A DNA stretch of 64,000 bases, from NCBI RefSeq assembly GCF_003313465.1, contig NZ_KZ845663.1:419911-483910 (forward strand), in the 5' to 3' direction. Below, piece after piece: positions 27,364 to 36,088 of the stretch. This DNA is from Thermoflavimicrobium daqui. GTDB lineage: Bacteria; Bacillota; Bacilli; Thermoactinomycetales; Thermoactinomycetaceae. The notes beneath the pieces were generated by a model that was not told where the DNA came from, searched no databases, and saw only the letters and a list, made by a program, of their open reading frames with translations. Position numbers and translations under genes: made by a program. Every line of letters begins with the position of its first letter. Within the stretch, counting starts at the first letter, position 1.

Positions 27364-28203
27364 TTATAATTGAGTACGAATTTTCCAAAGTTCCGGGAAT
27401 AGATAACCATCTAACACCTTTTTCAAATAAGTTACACCTGAAGACCCACCTGTTCCCATCTTATGACCAATAATTCGCTCCACTGTTTTCATATGTCGGA
27501 ATCGCCATTGTTGGAGCCAATCTTCAAGGTCAACTAATTTTTCAGCCAATTGATAGAGATTCCAATATTTATCCACATTTCGATATACTTCTAACCATGC
27601 AGCCTCCACAGTTGGATCTTCTTCATATTTTTCGCTCCAATCGCGATCCAGTAACTTTGGATTGATTTCCAGTCCAGCCTTGGCCAAAGCTTGAATCGAT
27701 ACATCATAAAGGCTAGGTTGATATAAAGCTTCATATAAACAATCATATAACTCTTTATCTTTTTTATAAATCTCTAAAATATGTTTACTCTTATTTCCAA
27801 AGGCAAATTCAACTAAGCGATATTGATAAGATTGGAAGCCAGAAGCATTCCCCAGCTTATCACGGAATTCCATATACTCAGCAGGTGTCATCGTTGCTAA
27901 AATATCCCATGATTGTATAATTTGCGATTGAATTTTGGAAACGCGAGAAAGCATTTTAAATGCAGGTTGATAAATATCTTGGGTAATTAGCTTCGTTGCT
28001 GCGTTTAACTCATGTAACATTAATTTGATCCAGAGCTCACTCGTTTGATGAATAATCAAAAATACCATTTCTTCATGATGGCCTGAAAGCGGATTCTGTG
28101 CAGATAAAATTTTATCTAATGATAAATATTCTCCATATGTCATTTTTTGTAAAAAATCTGTATGAATTCCTTTCTCGGGTACGAGCTTATTTTTTTCACT
28201 CAT
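27364..28203 (-). CDS. kynA: Tryptophan 2,3-dioxygenase
   Basis: 279 residues, the typical bacterial TDO size. This haem enzyme opens the indole ring of tryptophan to give N-formylkynurenine. Family landmarks: the N-terminal [13 protein letters not shown], the haem-region [17 protein letters not shown] (about 50-66), [16 protein letters not shown], and the C-terminal [13 protein letters not shown] substrate loop with its conserved Thr. The start is ATG 28203 after GGTTGAGGTG; an upstream open frame to 28377 has no ribosome site and is unlike the family. First gene of the operon. Confidence 0.95.
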   Translation of the reverse strand: MSEKNKLVPEKGIHTDFLQKMTYGEYLSLDKILSAQNPLSGHHEEMVFLIIHQTSELWIKLMLHELNAATKLITQDIYQPAFKMLSRVSKIQSQIIQSWDILATMTPAEYMEFRDKLGNASGFQSYQYRLVEFAFGNKSKHILEIYKKDKELYDCLYEALYQPSLYDVSIQALAKAGLEINPKLLDRDWSEKYEEDPTVEAAWLEVYRNVDKYWNLYQLAEKLVDLEDWLQQWRFRHMKTVERIIGHKMGTGGSSGVTYLKKVLDGYLFPELWKIRTQL

Positions 28204-28877
28204 AATATGCACCTCAACCCTTCTAATTTCAAATACATCTATACTATAACACAATTTTGATCTTGGAAGTTCATGACAAAATTTTCGTTTTATTCCCATA
28301 GTGATTATGGGATATAGCTTATATATATGATAATATTTAAAGGTATATTTAGATATTTTATATCTTTGTACATTCAAGTAGAGTTGTCAAAGACATAATC
28401 CTCATGAGAGTCACTTAACTGAGAAAAATCGTTAATGAGATTTGAATTCCAAAGCAGAAATGTCAAAAGTCTTCATGTGGATAAAAACTTATGGAAGTCT
28501 ATTCACTAACTTGAAAGTTCATATATTTTATTATTTAAAACAGTAGCTATGAATAGCTATACATCGTTAACGTCAAGATTCAGTCCTTCTGCTCTTCCCT
28601 CATTTGTTCACTGTAAAGTAATTCCAGAGACTGACCAACTAATCATAGTAGCAATGATTTCATCGCTTTTTGCAAAGGTTGTAACCAATTGATTTGCTTC
28701 CTCAACTCCAGTTTTATATCCTTCTCGCATATACGATTCATACTATGCTAATGCGCATTCATCTTAAAAGTTCATGATTAGGAATTGGTCAATCTAATCA
28801 ACTCCTAAGTCGAACTTTTAGCTTGTTTTTCTTCATTCTTCTACCTTATACTTAGATGGACTGGAAGGGGGATGGAT
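28204..28877. other. Gap between kynA and degV, with a possible coding remnant
   Basis: About 670 bp of AT-rich DNA containing the divergent promoter regions of kynA and degV. On the minus strand 28608-28730 reads as 40 codons (MREGYKTGVEEANQLVTTFA and onward) with protein-like composition but no ribosome site, perhaps a remnant. Nothing else is recognisable. Confidence 0.4.
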
Positions 28878-29729
28878 ATGAATCGGATCGCCATTATTAC
28901 CGATAGCTCTTGTGATTTACCAGCTAGTTTACTTGAAAAATGGAACATCAAAGTAGTTCCAATCCGTGTGATTTATTCACATGGAGATTATCGCGATGGA
29001 ATTGATATCACACCCGAAGAAGTTTGTGATAAACTTCACGAGGAAATCCCGAAAACATCGATGCCTGCCCCTAAAGATATCATTCAGACACTTAAGCTAG
29101 TTCAAGATGAAGGATATACACATTGTATCATTTTAACAGTCTCAGCAGCGTTAAGCGGCACTTACAATGCTTTTAAACTCATCGTACAAGATTTTGATAT
29201 GAAAATTGAAGTCATTGATTCTAAAGGACTCTCATGGCTACTCGGTTTTCTCGCCATTGAAGTTGCTAAAATGGTTCAAGATAAAATGAACTTCCAAGAA
29301 ATTATTGAGAAAATTGAGCAGACTCGGCAAAAGTTGATGGGATTCTTTATAGTAGATACACTCGAGTATTTAAAGGCTGGTGGCCGTATTGGAAAAGTAG
29401 CTGCTACTCTTGGCTCTCTCCTTAACTTAAAACCGATCATTTCCGTTGACGAAGAAGGAAAATTTTATCCTTTTACGGTAGGACGTGGGCGTAAACAAGC
29501 CATTAAAAAAATGCTTGAACCTGTCTTAAAACAAGTCGAATCGACTAAGACCAGCTTAACGATTATTCATACAAAAGCAGAGCAAGAAGCGATGATGCTA
29601 AAAGAGCGATTCAAAAAAATGGAAAATATTGTTGAGATTTATATCAGCCACATTAGTTCTTCCTTAGTTGTTCATACAGGACCTGGATTATTAGGTTTAG
29701 TTATTAACACGGCTAGCTCCGAAAATTAA
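28878..29729 (+). CDS. DegV family fatty-acid-binding protein
   Basis: 283 residues. DegV/FakB proteins bind a fatty acid and present it to the kinase FakA for phosphorylation. Family motifs: IITDSSCDLP at the N-terminus, KTSMPAP near residue 60, and TVSAALSGTYNAF near 90, followed by the second domain with FFIVDTLEYLKAGGRIG and the His in IHTKAEQEA. ATG 28878 has a good spacing from GGAAGGGGG; the ATG at 28872 is too close. Single gene, convergent with the following helicase. Confidence 0.92.
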   Translation: MNRIAIITDSSCDLPASLLEKWNIKVVPIRVIYSHGDYRDGIDITPEEVCDKLHEEIPKTSMPAPKDIIQTLKLVQDEGYTHCIILTVSAALSGTYNAFKLIVQDFDMKIEVIDSKGLSWLLGFLAIEVAKMVQDKMNFQEIIEKIEQTRQKLMGFFIVDTLEYLKAGGRIGKVAATLGSLLNLKPIISVDEEGKFYPFTVGRGRKQAIKKMLEPVLKQVESTKTSLTIIHTKAEQEAMMLKERFKKMENIVEIYISHISSSLVVHTGPGLLGLVINTASSEN

Positions 29730-29742
29730 TCGTTAAGTAAGT

Positions 29743-29778
29743 AAAAGCAGATCTGTAGAAAAGGAAGATCTGCTTTTT
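29743..29778. terminator. Bidirectional terminator after degV
   Basis: AAAAGCAGATCT (29743-29754) and AGATCTGCTTTTT (29766-29778) form a strong stem between convergent genes. Confidence 0.8.
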
Positions 29779-29788
29779 GGTGTTGTCT

Positions 29789-31915
29789 TTAGCTATCTAA
29801 TTCCCACAATGAACTGGGAGTTCCATAGGAAGTCACATATAATTTATCTCTAGCACGTGTACTTGCCACATAGAGTAGAGAACGTTCCTGCTTCTCATAA
29901 TCTTCTAGACCCCCTTGTTCTAGATCTAAATACTTATCATATAAAGGAATGACATCTTTATTGACACCTGCGATAAACACAATCCGAAACTCCAATCCTT
30001 TACTGCGATGCATCGTTCCGCAATTGATTCCACTTTCAGTCTGAACAAAATGAGATTTGAGTGTAACAACGGGAATTTGATGGGATTGTAGACTCTTTTT
30101 TAACTTTTCTACAATCTGACTGGTTCTTGCTAAAATAGCAATCTCATTACATCGAATACCTTGGTCTAATAGATTCCTTACTTCATTGACTATAAATTGC
30201 TGTTCCTCATGTTCAGTCGTAAAATGAAGTCGCTCAGGTGGCTCCCCATAGATTAGTGATGTATCTTTTCCATCTAATTTTCCACCATCTAGATCGTCAA
30301 ACTCAAATCCTTGTAATCGTTTGACAGCTTGTTCGCGAATCTGCTCTGTCGTTCGATAGTTAATGCGTAAACGTTTTGAACGCTGTCCTCGAATATTAAT
30401 CCCACAAAGTCGTAATACCACATGATGAGAATCAATTCGTTGATGAGGATCTCCTACAATAAATAAATCATTCATTTTCTTTGGAACCAAGGCACGAAGT
30501 AATTTAAATGCTTCCATGTGAAAATCTTGTGCCTCATCAACTACTGCACAGCGGTAGACAAAAGTACCTGGATTTTGTTCAAGCCATGTTCGCGCTATAC
30601 GTAATATATCTACAAATTCATACCACTTTAACTTGTCCATTTGTTGGCGTACAAAACTTACAACCTGCCAAACTTTTTCTCGTTCACGAGAGGAGATACG
30701 TATACCTCTTCCTATACGTGGGATATGTGCATACTCTTCCCATGTTTGAATACCATGATTTTGAATAACATGGATATACTCTTGAATAACAAAATGCAAT
30801 TTTTCAACCGGATAACCTGTTTCTTGACACGATTTGATCCAAATTTCTTTCATATCCATAGCTTCATTAATGATCTTATTAATAGGCAGTTTGACCAGTT
30901 GATAGATTATTCTTTTGGCTAATTGATCAATCGGTATAACATCAATTTGATTAAACTCTTGTTCCGTACACATGGTTCGTAAACATTCCTTTAAATAGTC
31001 AGCCAGATTAGAGTTATATGTAGTTACTAATATTTTTTCTTGTGGCTTTAGTATATTTCGTACCAAACGCCGGGCGCGATGCAAAGCGACGACAGTTTTT
31101 CCTGTACCCGCTCCTCCCAACACCCGAACAGGACCTAAATAATTTTTTTCTACTAAAACTTTTTGACTTGGATGAAGAAAAATCCGCCATTTTTCCAGCG
31201 GTTTCGTTAAAATCTCATTTAATTGTTCATCATCCGATACGACCACAATATGCCTACTAGAATGAACACTTTTGATCGCTTTCTCAAATGCTGTTGCCTC
31301 TTTGGTCTGATTCGCTAATTGTTGCGCTTCCACTTGTAATTCTTCCATAAATCTGACTACTTCTTCATATGCTTCCCCATGCGCCAAATATTGTAATGCT
31401 TCGATAGCATCTGAAGGAATCTTTCCTTTTTTTTGTTCCAGCTCTTGGATTGTTTTTATTTGCTGTACTTCTGCGACTAATTCACTAGGAACGCCTAATG
31501 TTCTTAGTTGTTTATCAGTTAAGGATGTAAATAAACCATACGTATTAGCAGACACATCTTGTATGAATGACTCATTCGCTTCCTCCAATGACCACATTTG
31601 GATAACTCCAGTCTGTGGGTTTACTGTGAACCGTTTACGCTTAGCCCAACGATATGCTTCGTCATGATGATCTACCCATACTAGAAGCATCGTATCACTT
31701 TTTTCTGGGCGAATGGCGATTGCACGATATGTATGATTAACTCGAATCGAATAAACTCGTGGATCCACAGCCTCTTTATAACGTTCTAAATTCAAACTAG
31801 AATAAAAGGAATCTTCACGCAATTTTCTGATCATTTCTTGGGTACGCTTTTGTTCTGCTTTTGGTAACTTGGAAAAAGCTTCTAAGAAGGTATCTTGAAT
31901 TGCAATAGTTTGCAT
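29789..31915 (-). CDS. UvrD-type SF1 helicase with N-terminal RelE/ParE-like domain
   Basis: 708 residues. Residues 1-95 look like a RelE/ParE-superfamily toxin fold (LREDSFYSSLNLERYKEA, then VYSIRVNHTYRAIAI and LVWVDHHDEAYRWAKR). A helical linker leads to a complete SF1A ATPase: Walker A GGAGTGKT (about 267-274), VVDEAQDFHMEAF, IVGDPHQRI, RLRINYRTTEQI, TMHRSKGLEFRIVFIAGV and LLYVASTRARDKLYV. Start is ATG 31915 after GGGAGG. It may unwind DNA or R-loops; whether the N-terminal fold cuts mRNA or only binds is unknown. It is 211 bp downstream of the reverse transcriptase on the same strand. Confidence 0.85.
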   Translation of the reverse strand: MQTIAIQDTFLEAFSKLPKAEQKRTQEMIRKLREDSFYSSLNLERYKEAVDPRVYSIRVNHTYRAIAIRPEKSDTMLLVWVDHHDEAYRWAKRKRFTVNPQTGVIQMWSLEEANESFIQDVSANTYGLFTSLTDKQLRTLGVPSELVAEVQQIKTIQELEQKKGKIPSDAIEALQYLAHGEAYEEVVRFMEELQVEAQQLANQTKEATAFEKAIKSVHSSRHIVVVSDDEQLNEILTKPLEKWRIFLHPSQKVLVEKNYLGPVRVLGGAGTGKTVVALHRARRLVRNILKPQEKILVTTYNSNLADYLKECLRTMCTEQEFNQIDVIPIDQLAKRIIYQLVKLPINKIINEAMDMKEIWIKSCQETGYPVEKLHFVIQEYIHVIQNHGIQTWEEYAHIPRIGRGIRISSREREKVWQVVSFVRQQMDKLKWYEFVDILRIARTWLEQNPGTFVYRCAVVDEAQDFHMEAFKLLRALVPKKMNDLFIVGDPHQRIDSHHVVLRLCGINIRGQRSKRLRINYRTTEQIREQAVKRLQGFEFDDLDGGKLDGKDTSLIYGEPPERLHFTTEHEEQQFIVNEVRNLLDQGIRCNEIAILARTSQIVEKLKKSLQSHQIPVVTLKSHFVQTESGINCGTMHRSKGLEFRIVFIAGVNKDVIPLYDKYLDLEQGGLEDYEKQERSLLYVASTRARDKLYVTSYGTPSSLWELDS

Positions 31916-32026
31916 TACTTTTCCTCCCTTCGCTATGATCTGGTAGTGTTATACCTTCAGAAATTACTAAAATATACAATGATCCTCTTCTATGTTAGAT
32001 TATAAATGATTTTCGCTTCGAAGGGA

Positions 32027-32115
32027 GAGGTTTATCCATTTACGAGAATTTACTTTTTGATAGATAAGGTTGCTTGGTACGATTTTGATTTTCAATCAAA
32101 TTATGCAACATACTG
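32027..32115. repeat. Possible decayed copy of the MITE-like repeat
   Basis: It begins GAGGTTTATCCATTT and ends CAATCAAATTATGCAACATA, sharing the right-end TTATGCAACA of the element at 54613-54755. The interior is not clearly similar. It lies between the reverse transcriptase and the helicase. Confidence 0.25.
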
Positions 32116-32126
32116 TGGTAATTGGT

Positions 32127-33644
32127 TTAGTGATCATATCCAAGTGATCGAAAGCTAGCCATCGTTACCTGATTAAACGGAGACATCGGATCATAAAACT
32201 GAACGTGGTGTTTTGCTAAATGTTGAAAAAACGGATGTTCTATCCTTCCTTGTAACCATCCTTTCTGTACTCCCTCATATTGGAGAAGCCAGTCATTTTC
32301 AGACCATCCATTGGTTAGCTGTTGTTCCCATCTCTCTTTTGTAAGCCCTTTTAATAACCCTAAATGAGATAAATCAAGTGCTAATAGTACCACAAATGGA
32401 TTTGTGATCATCGATAAGCCTTGCCCAAGTTGTTCTGGTAAAGTTAAATTTAAACACTTACATAGCCATAATGCCCAAACCAACTCAAAGTCATGCTGAT
32501 ACTGAAGACACTCTTGAATCGAACGACTTAATACTCTTGTAATTCGTTTTTGATCTATCGGCATTTTTTTACGTTGGTAATAATTAAAAAGATCTACGAT
32601 CAATGGATAAGTATTCGATACATCCATCCAAATTCTAAGTAACCAACTTTCATAGAGCTCCCAGTTTTCCAAGTGTAATTGATCTGGAATGGATTTTTTT
32701 AGCGCATACTTCATAATGGCGGGATTCTGATATTTTTGATATAATTCATATGCTTTGTGAAACAAATTAAAAAAATCGACACGTTGTTCCTCAGCTTTTT
32801 TTGAAGAAATCTTAAATAAATCGAGCTCAACCTTCCATGATTCATAGAGCCTTTCAGGTAAATGAAACACCTTGGTTTTATGAGCATTCAAATCAAGCTC
32901 ATAATACGCTAATGTTTCCCGGATAGTAGTTAGAGCTTGTTCAGCTTCTCCCATCGTATCAAAAAATAAATAAAAATCATCTACATATCTCAAACCACGA
33001 ATATTGGCTATTTTATCTTGTAATCGCATATCAATCGCACAACCAATTAACTCTGCCATTACTAATGAAGTATCAGGCCCAATCGGAATCCCTAATGTTT
33101 GACCTTCTTGTGTATTTCTGACACCGATATCTAGACGATTCCCCAATAATTTCTTGTCTCGTCTTTTTTTCTTCCCTAACTCTTTAGTATGAAGCGCCCA
33201 AGGAATCACATGGGTATAGATGGTTGAATAAAAACGTGAAATATCAGTAAAAAGAGCTATTTTAGAGATAATGGAACTTCGTAAACGCTCCTCCATCACT
33301 TCTTGAAAAGAATAGGCTCTATCAATTGCTCGCTTTCCACTCAAATCTACTTTAGGATAACTAAAAGTAAGTGTTGATTTAGTACAAAATGCGTAAATTT
33401 GTTCCCACTCTTTGGCAATCTCTATGCTTAGTAAAATTTGATGGAATGGATGGGGTACATGTAAAATACGTCGATAATGTTTTTGCTTTGGAATTGAAAA
33501 AGTAATACTTTTACTTGGTTTTATGTTATATTTAATTGGAAGTTCATGGATACAGCTTCCTAAACTACGAGTGGTAAAAACTGGTGGAAGTTCTTTTGGA
33601 AAAAAGCCTCGAGATAGTAAGGATTCCAGTAAGTTCACTGACAA
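32127..33644 (-). CDS. Stand-alone reverse transcriptase, possibly defence-associated (UG/DRT-like)
   Basis: 505 residues. The polymerase core is clear: motif A LFTDISRFYSTIYTHVIPWA (catalytic Asp near 134), the GQTLGIPIGPDTS motif near 182-194, and motif C LRYVDDFYLFF with YVDD near 220-223. About 220 mostly helical residues follow, with no maturase or endonuclease motif, so it is not a group II intron RT. This layout resembles the unknown-group/DRT and Abi reverse transcriptases, several of which defend against phage; I cannot assign a class. I chose TTG 33644, 5 bases after GGAAGGA; the frame is open to 33665. Confidence 0.85.
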   Translation of the reverse strand: MSVNLLESLLSRGFFPKELPPVFTTRSLGSCIHELPIKYNIKPSKSITFSIPKQKHYRRILHVPHPFHQILLSIEIAKEWEQIYAFCTKSTLTFSYPKVDLSGKRAIDRAYSFQEVMEERLRSSIISKIALFTDISRFYSTIYTHVIPWALHTKELGKKKRRDKKLLGNRLDIGVRNTQEGQTLGIPIGPDTSLVMAELIGCAIDMRLQDKIANIRGLRYVDDFYLFFDTMGEAEQALTTIRETLAYYELDLNAHKTKVFHLPERLYESWKVELDLFKISSKKAEEQRVDFFNLFHKAYELYQKYQNPAIMKYALKKSIPDQLHLENWELYESWLLRIWMDVSNTYPLIVDLFNYYQRKKMPIDQKRITRVLSRSIQECLQYQHDFELVWALWLCKCLNLTLPEQLGQGLSMITNPFVVLLALDLSHLGLLKGLTKERWEQQLTNGWSENDWLLQYEGVQKGWLQGRIEHPFFQHLAKHHVQFYDPMSPFNQVTMASFRSLGYDH

Positions 33645-33998
33645 CTCATTCCTTCCACAATTCAATTAGATGCGAAAAAAATAAGGCAATTTCCTAGAAA
33701 AACGGCATAATTGATGGTTTTTTACCCTATTTTTTGTTACACTCTTCTCATATCGTTTTATAAACGGAGTAAGTTTTTAATTTCAATCTATTAGAGAGAA
33801 TAGTCAATATCTTCCTTCTAATTTGATATCCATATGCTCGTTTATTCATGTTCTACTTAACCTTAAGTCTTAAATGCTTTTTATACCTATGACATTTTCT
33901 TACTATTGCTCACCTCCTGTTATACCATATAATAAAAAGGGTTATTATTTTAACCGTTTTATTAGAACACGAGGTCAATCAGAAGAAAGGTGATATTC
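33645..33998. other. Divergent intergenic region between the reverse transcriptase and the kinase
   Basis: About 350 bp with no ORF. It holds the candidate kinase promoter at 33906-33933 and, near the reverse transcriptase, a T/A-rich stretch (33710-33770). RT systems often have a structured RNA beside the gene; I see no strong long hairpin here. Confidence 0.45.
33906..33933 (+). promoter_or_regulatory. Candidate sigma-A promoter for the Ser/Thr kinase
   Basis: TTGCTC (33906-33911), a 16-base spacer and TATAAT (33928-33933), about 65 bases upstream of the kinase start. Confidence 0.4.
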
Positions 33999-35153
33999 GT
34001 GAAAGGAAAAAAATTGGGTGGGAGGTACGAAATTATCCAGCTAGTCGGCGGTGGAGGCATGGCTGAAGTATATAAAGCTCGTGATTTAAAAAAGAATCAA
34101 TTTGTTGCTGTAAAGGTTCTTAGCGAGTCACTAAGTCATGATAATGAATTTATTCGTCGATTTACCTGGGAAGCGAAAGCAACGGCAAAATTATCCCATC
34201 CTAATGTTGTCAAAGTCTTTAACATCGGTCAAGAAAATAAAATCCATTATATGGTAATGGAATATGTAGAAGGGCGTTCTTTAAAAGCTCTGATTAAGCA
34301 ACGCGGTTCTCTCTCTCCACATGAATGTATTAATATTGCGATCCAAATTTGTGACGGATTATCACATGCTCATCAAAACGGAATTATTCATCGGGATATT
34401 AAACCACATAATATACTAGGAACACGTGATAATGAATATAAAATTACAGACTTTGGTATTTCTCGTTTAGTTAAACCTCAGTCTACTTTTACTAAAACAG
34501 GAATGGTCATGGGGTCTGTTCATTATATTTCTCCTGAACAAGCTCGAGGTATGCGAGTGAGTTATCCCTCTGATATTTATTCATTAGGAATTGTACTATA
34601 TGAAATGGTTACAGGGCGATTACCATTTGATGGAAATGAAAATATCGCGATTGCCCTACAACATATTCAAGAACCTATACCCGATCCCCAGAAAATTAAT
34701 CATACAGTTCCCAATGAGTTAAAACAAATTATTTATAAAGCATTAGAGAAAGACCCGAACCGCCGTTATCAGTCGGCCTTTGAAATTAAACAAGCTTTAT
34801 TACAAGCGAGAGCGAATATTCCTAAAGATCATCCTTATGTAGCAAGTAAAGCGATGAAACAAACAACACATGTAAAAACAAGCTCTTCGCGTCAAAGCTA
34901 TGCAAATTCACAATCTAATCGCGCTCAAATAGATCGCCCGGGAATGAAACGACCAACCCCGACTAAGCCTATATCTTCACGTTCAGAAAAAATGCTGGAG
35001 CCCAAATATTTATCTCAAACAACAACATTAAGTCGATCTCAACATCGGCAAACCCCATCAAAAATATGGGATGAATACAAAAACCATATAATCATTCTCA
35101 TTGGCGTATTGGTTATTTGTATCATTGCAACCTACTTCTTACTTACTGATTAG
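33999..35153 (+). CDS. Membrane-anchored Ser/Thr protein kinase without PASTA domains
   Basis: 384 residues. A Hanks-type kinase domain (1-265) shows the Gly loop VGGGGMAEVYKA, the Lys in FVAVKVL, HRDIKPHNIL, DFGISRLV, and the activation loop TKTGMVMGSVHYISPEQARG. A Ser/Thr/Gln-rich linker (270-360) leads to one C-terminal membrane helix (IIILIGVLVICIIATYFLL) and only a few residues outside. PrkC carries extracellular PASTA repeats; this protein has none, so it should sense cytoplasmic or membrane cues. Start GTG 33999 follows AAAGGTG. A similar kinase lies at the right end of the window. Confidence 0.9.
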   Translation: MKGKKLGGRYEIIQLVGGGGMAEVYKARDLKKNQFVAVKVLSESLSHDNEFIRRFTWEAKATAKLSHPNVVKVFNIGQENKIHYMVMEYVEGRSLKALIKQRGSLSPHECINIAIQICDGLSHAHQNGIIHRDIKPHNILGTRDNEYKITDFGISRLVKPQSTFTKTGMVMGSVHYISPEQARGMRVSYPSDIYSLGIVLYEMVTGRLPFDGNENIAIALQHIQEPIPDPQKINHTVPNELKQIIYKALEKDPNRRYQSAFEIKQALLQARANIPKDHPYVASKAMKQTTHVKTSSSRQSYANSQSNRAQIDRPGMKRPTPTKPISSRSEKMLEPKYLSQTTTLSRSQHRQTPSKIWDEYKNHIIILIGVLVICIIATYFLLTD

Positions 35154-35266
35154 GGGGCTCTTCGTCTACCGAGTAAGTAATATACACTTATTAAGTAATA
35201 GTGATAAGGTCACTGTTCTAATTACCTTTCACTTTCTTTCGTATCCTTTCTTCTGGTAAACGTGCC

Positions 35267-35292
35267 CCCTTTCTTTCTTTTGAAAGAAAGGG
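35267..35292. terminator. Hairpin between the kinase and the response regulator
   Basis: CCCTTTCTTTC and GAAAGAAAGGG form a perfect 11-bp stem with a 4-base loop. No T-run follows, so it may attenuate or stabilise rather than terminate. Confidence 0.4.
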
Positions 35293-35365
35293 TACTTTGT
35301 TATGCCTTCTCCGTTATATCCACGACCTATTCTATTTCCAAAGTACAGAAAGTTGGTTAAGACTG

Positions 35366-36079
35366 ATGCGCACTGATAAATTACTACTTGTTGACGACGA
35401 ACAAGGATTACTTGATATGTTAAGTATTGTGCTAAAGCGTGAAGGGTTTCAAAATATAGAGACAGCGACGACAGGTCAACAAGCTTTAGATTTAGTAAAA
35501 TCTCACACATTTGACCTTATTCTGCTCGATGTGATGTTACCTGACTTGGATGGATTTGAAGTTTGTAGAAGAATCCGAGCATTTAAGGATATTCCTATTT
35601 TATTTGTGACAGCCCGTGCGAGCGACTTAGATAAATTAATGGGTCTAGGTATCGGTGGAGATGACTATATTACCAAACCGTTTAATCCACTCGAAGTGGC
35701 AGCACGAATCCAAGTACAGCTCCGTAGACAAGCGATGTTTCAACGTGCATTACAACAAGAATCCGAAGAAGAAGAATGGAATTTCGGCTCATTTATACTA
35801 AACAAAAACCGTGGTGAGTTACTTGTCGCTGGACAGCCCGTCCATTGTACGGCAAAGGAGTTTGAATTACTCTCATTTTTATGTGCTCATCCTCATCGTG
35901 TTTTTACAATTAGTCAACTCTACGAATCTGTATGGGATGCTACTCATATAGGGGATGAAAAAACAGTAGTGATCCATATCTCTAAATTAAGAAAAAAAAT
36001 CGAAAAAAACCCAAGAGACCCAAAAATCATTATTAATCTACGAGGCATTGGCTATAAATTTATACCACCTGAGAGGTAG
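35366..36079 (+). CDS. OmpR/PhoB-type response regulator
   Basis: 237 residues. The receiver domain has the acidic pocket LLVDDEQ, the phospho-acceptor Asp in LILLDVMLPDLDG, the Thr in FVTARASD and the Lys in ITKPFNP. The C-terminal winged helix (about 140-235) ends with RGIGYKF as in PhoB relatives. I chose ATG 35366 to give a normal receiver N-terminus; the frame is open to 35297 and neither start has a strong ribosome site. Co-transcribed with the histidine kinase 9 bases downstream. Confidence 0.92.
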   Translation: MRTDKLLLVDDEQGLLDMLSIVLKREGFQNIETATTGQQALDLVKSHTFDLILLDVMLPDLDGFEVCRRIRAFKDIPILFVTARASDLDKLMGLGIGGDDYITKPFNPLEVAARIQVQLRRQAMFQRALQQESEEEEWNFGSFILNKNRGELLVAGQPVHCTAKEFELLSFLCAHPHRVFTISQLYESVWDATHIGDEKTVVIHISKLRKKIEKNPRDPKIIINLRGIGYKFIPPER

Positions 36080-36088
36080 AGCACCATT

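Noticed and set aside
32127-33644. Group II intron or retron identity for the reverse transcriptase
   Set aside because: No maturase or HNH domain, no intron boundaries, and no recognisable msr-msd RNA were seen.
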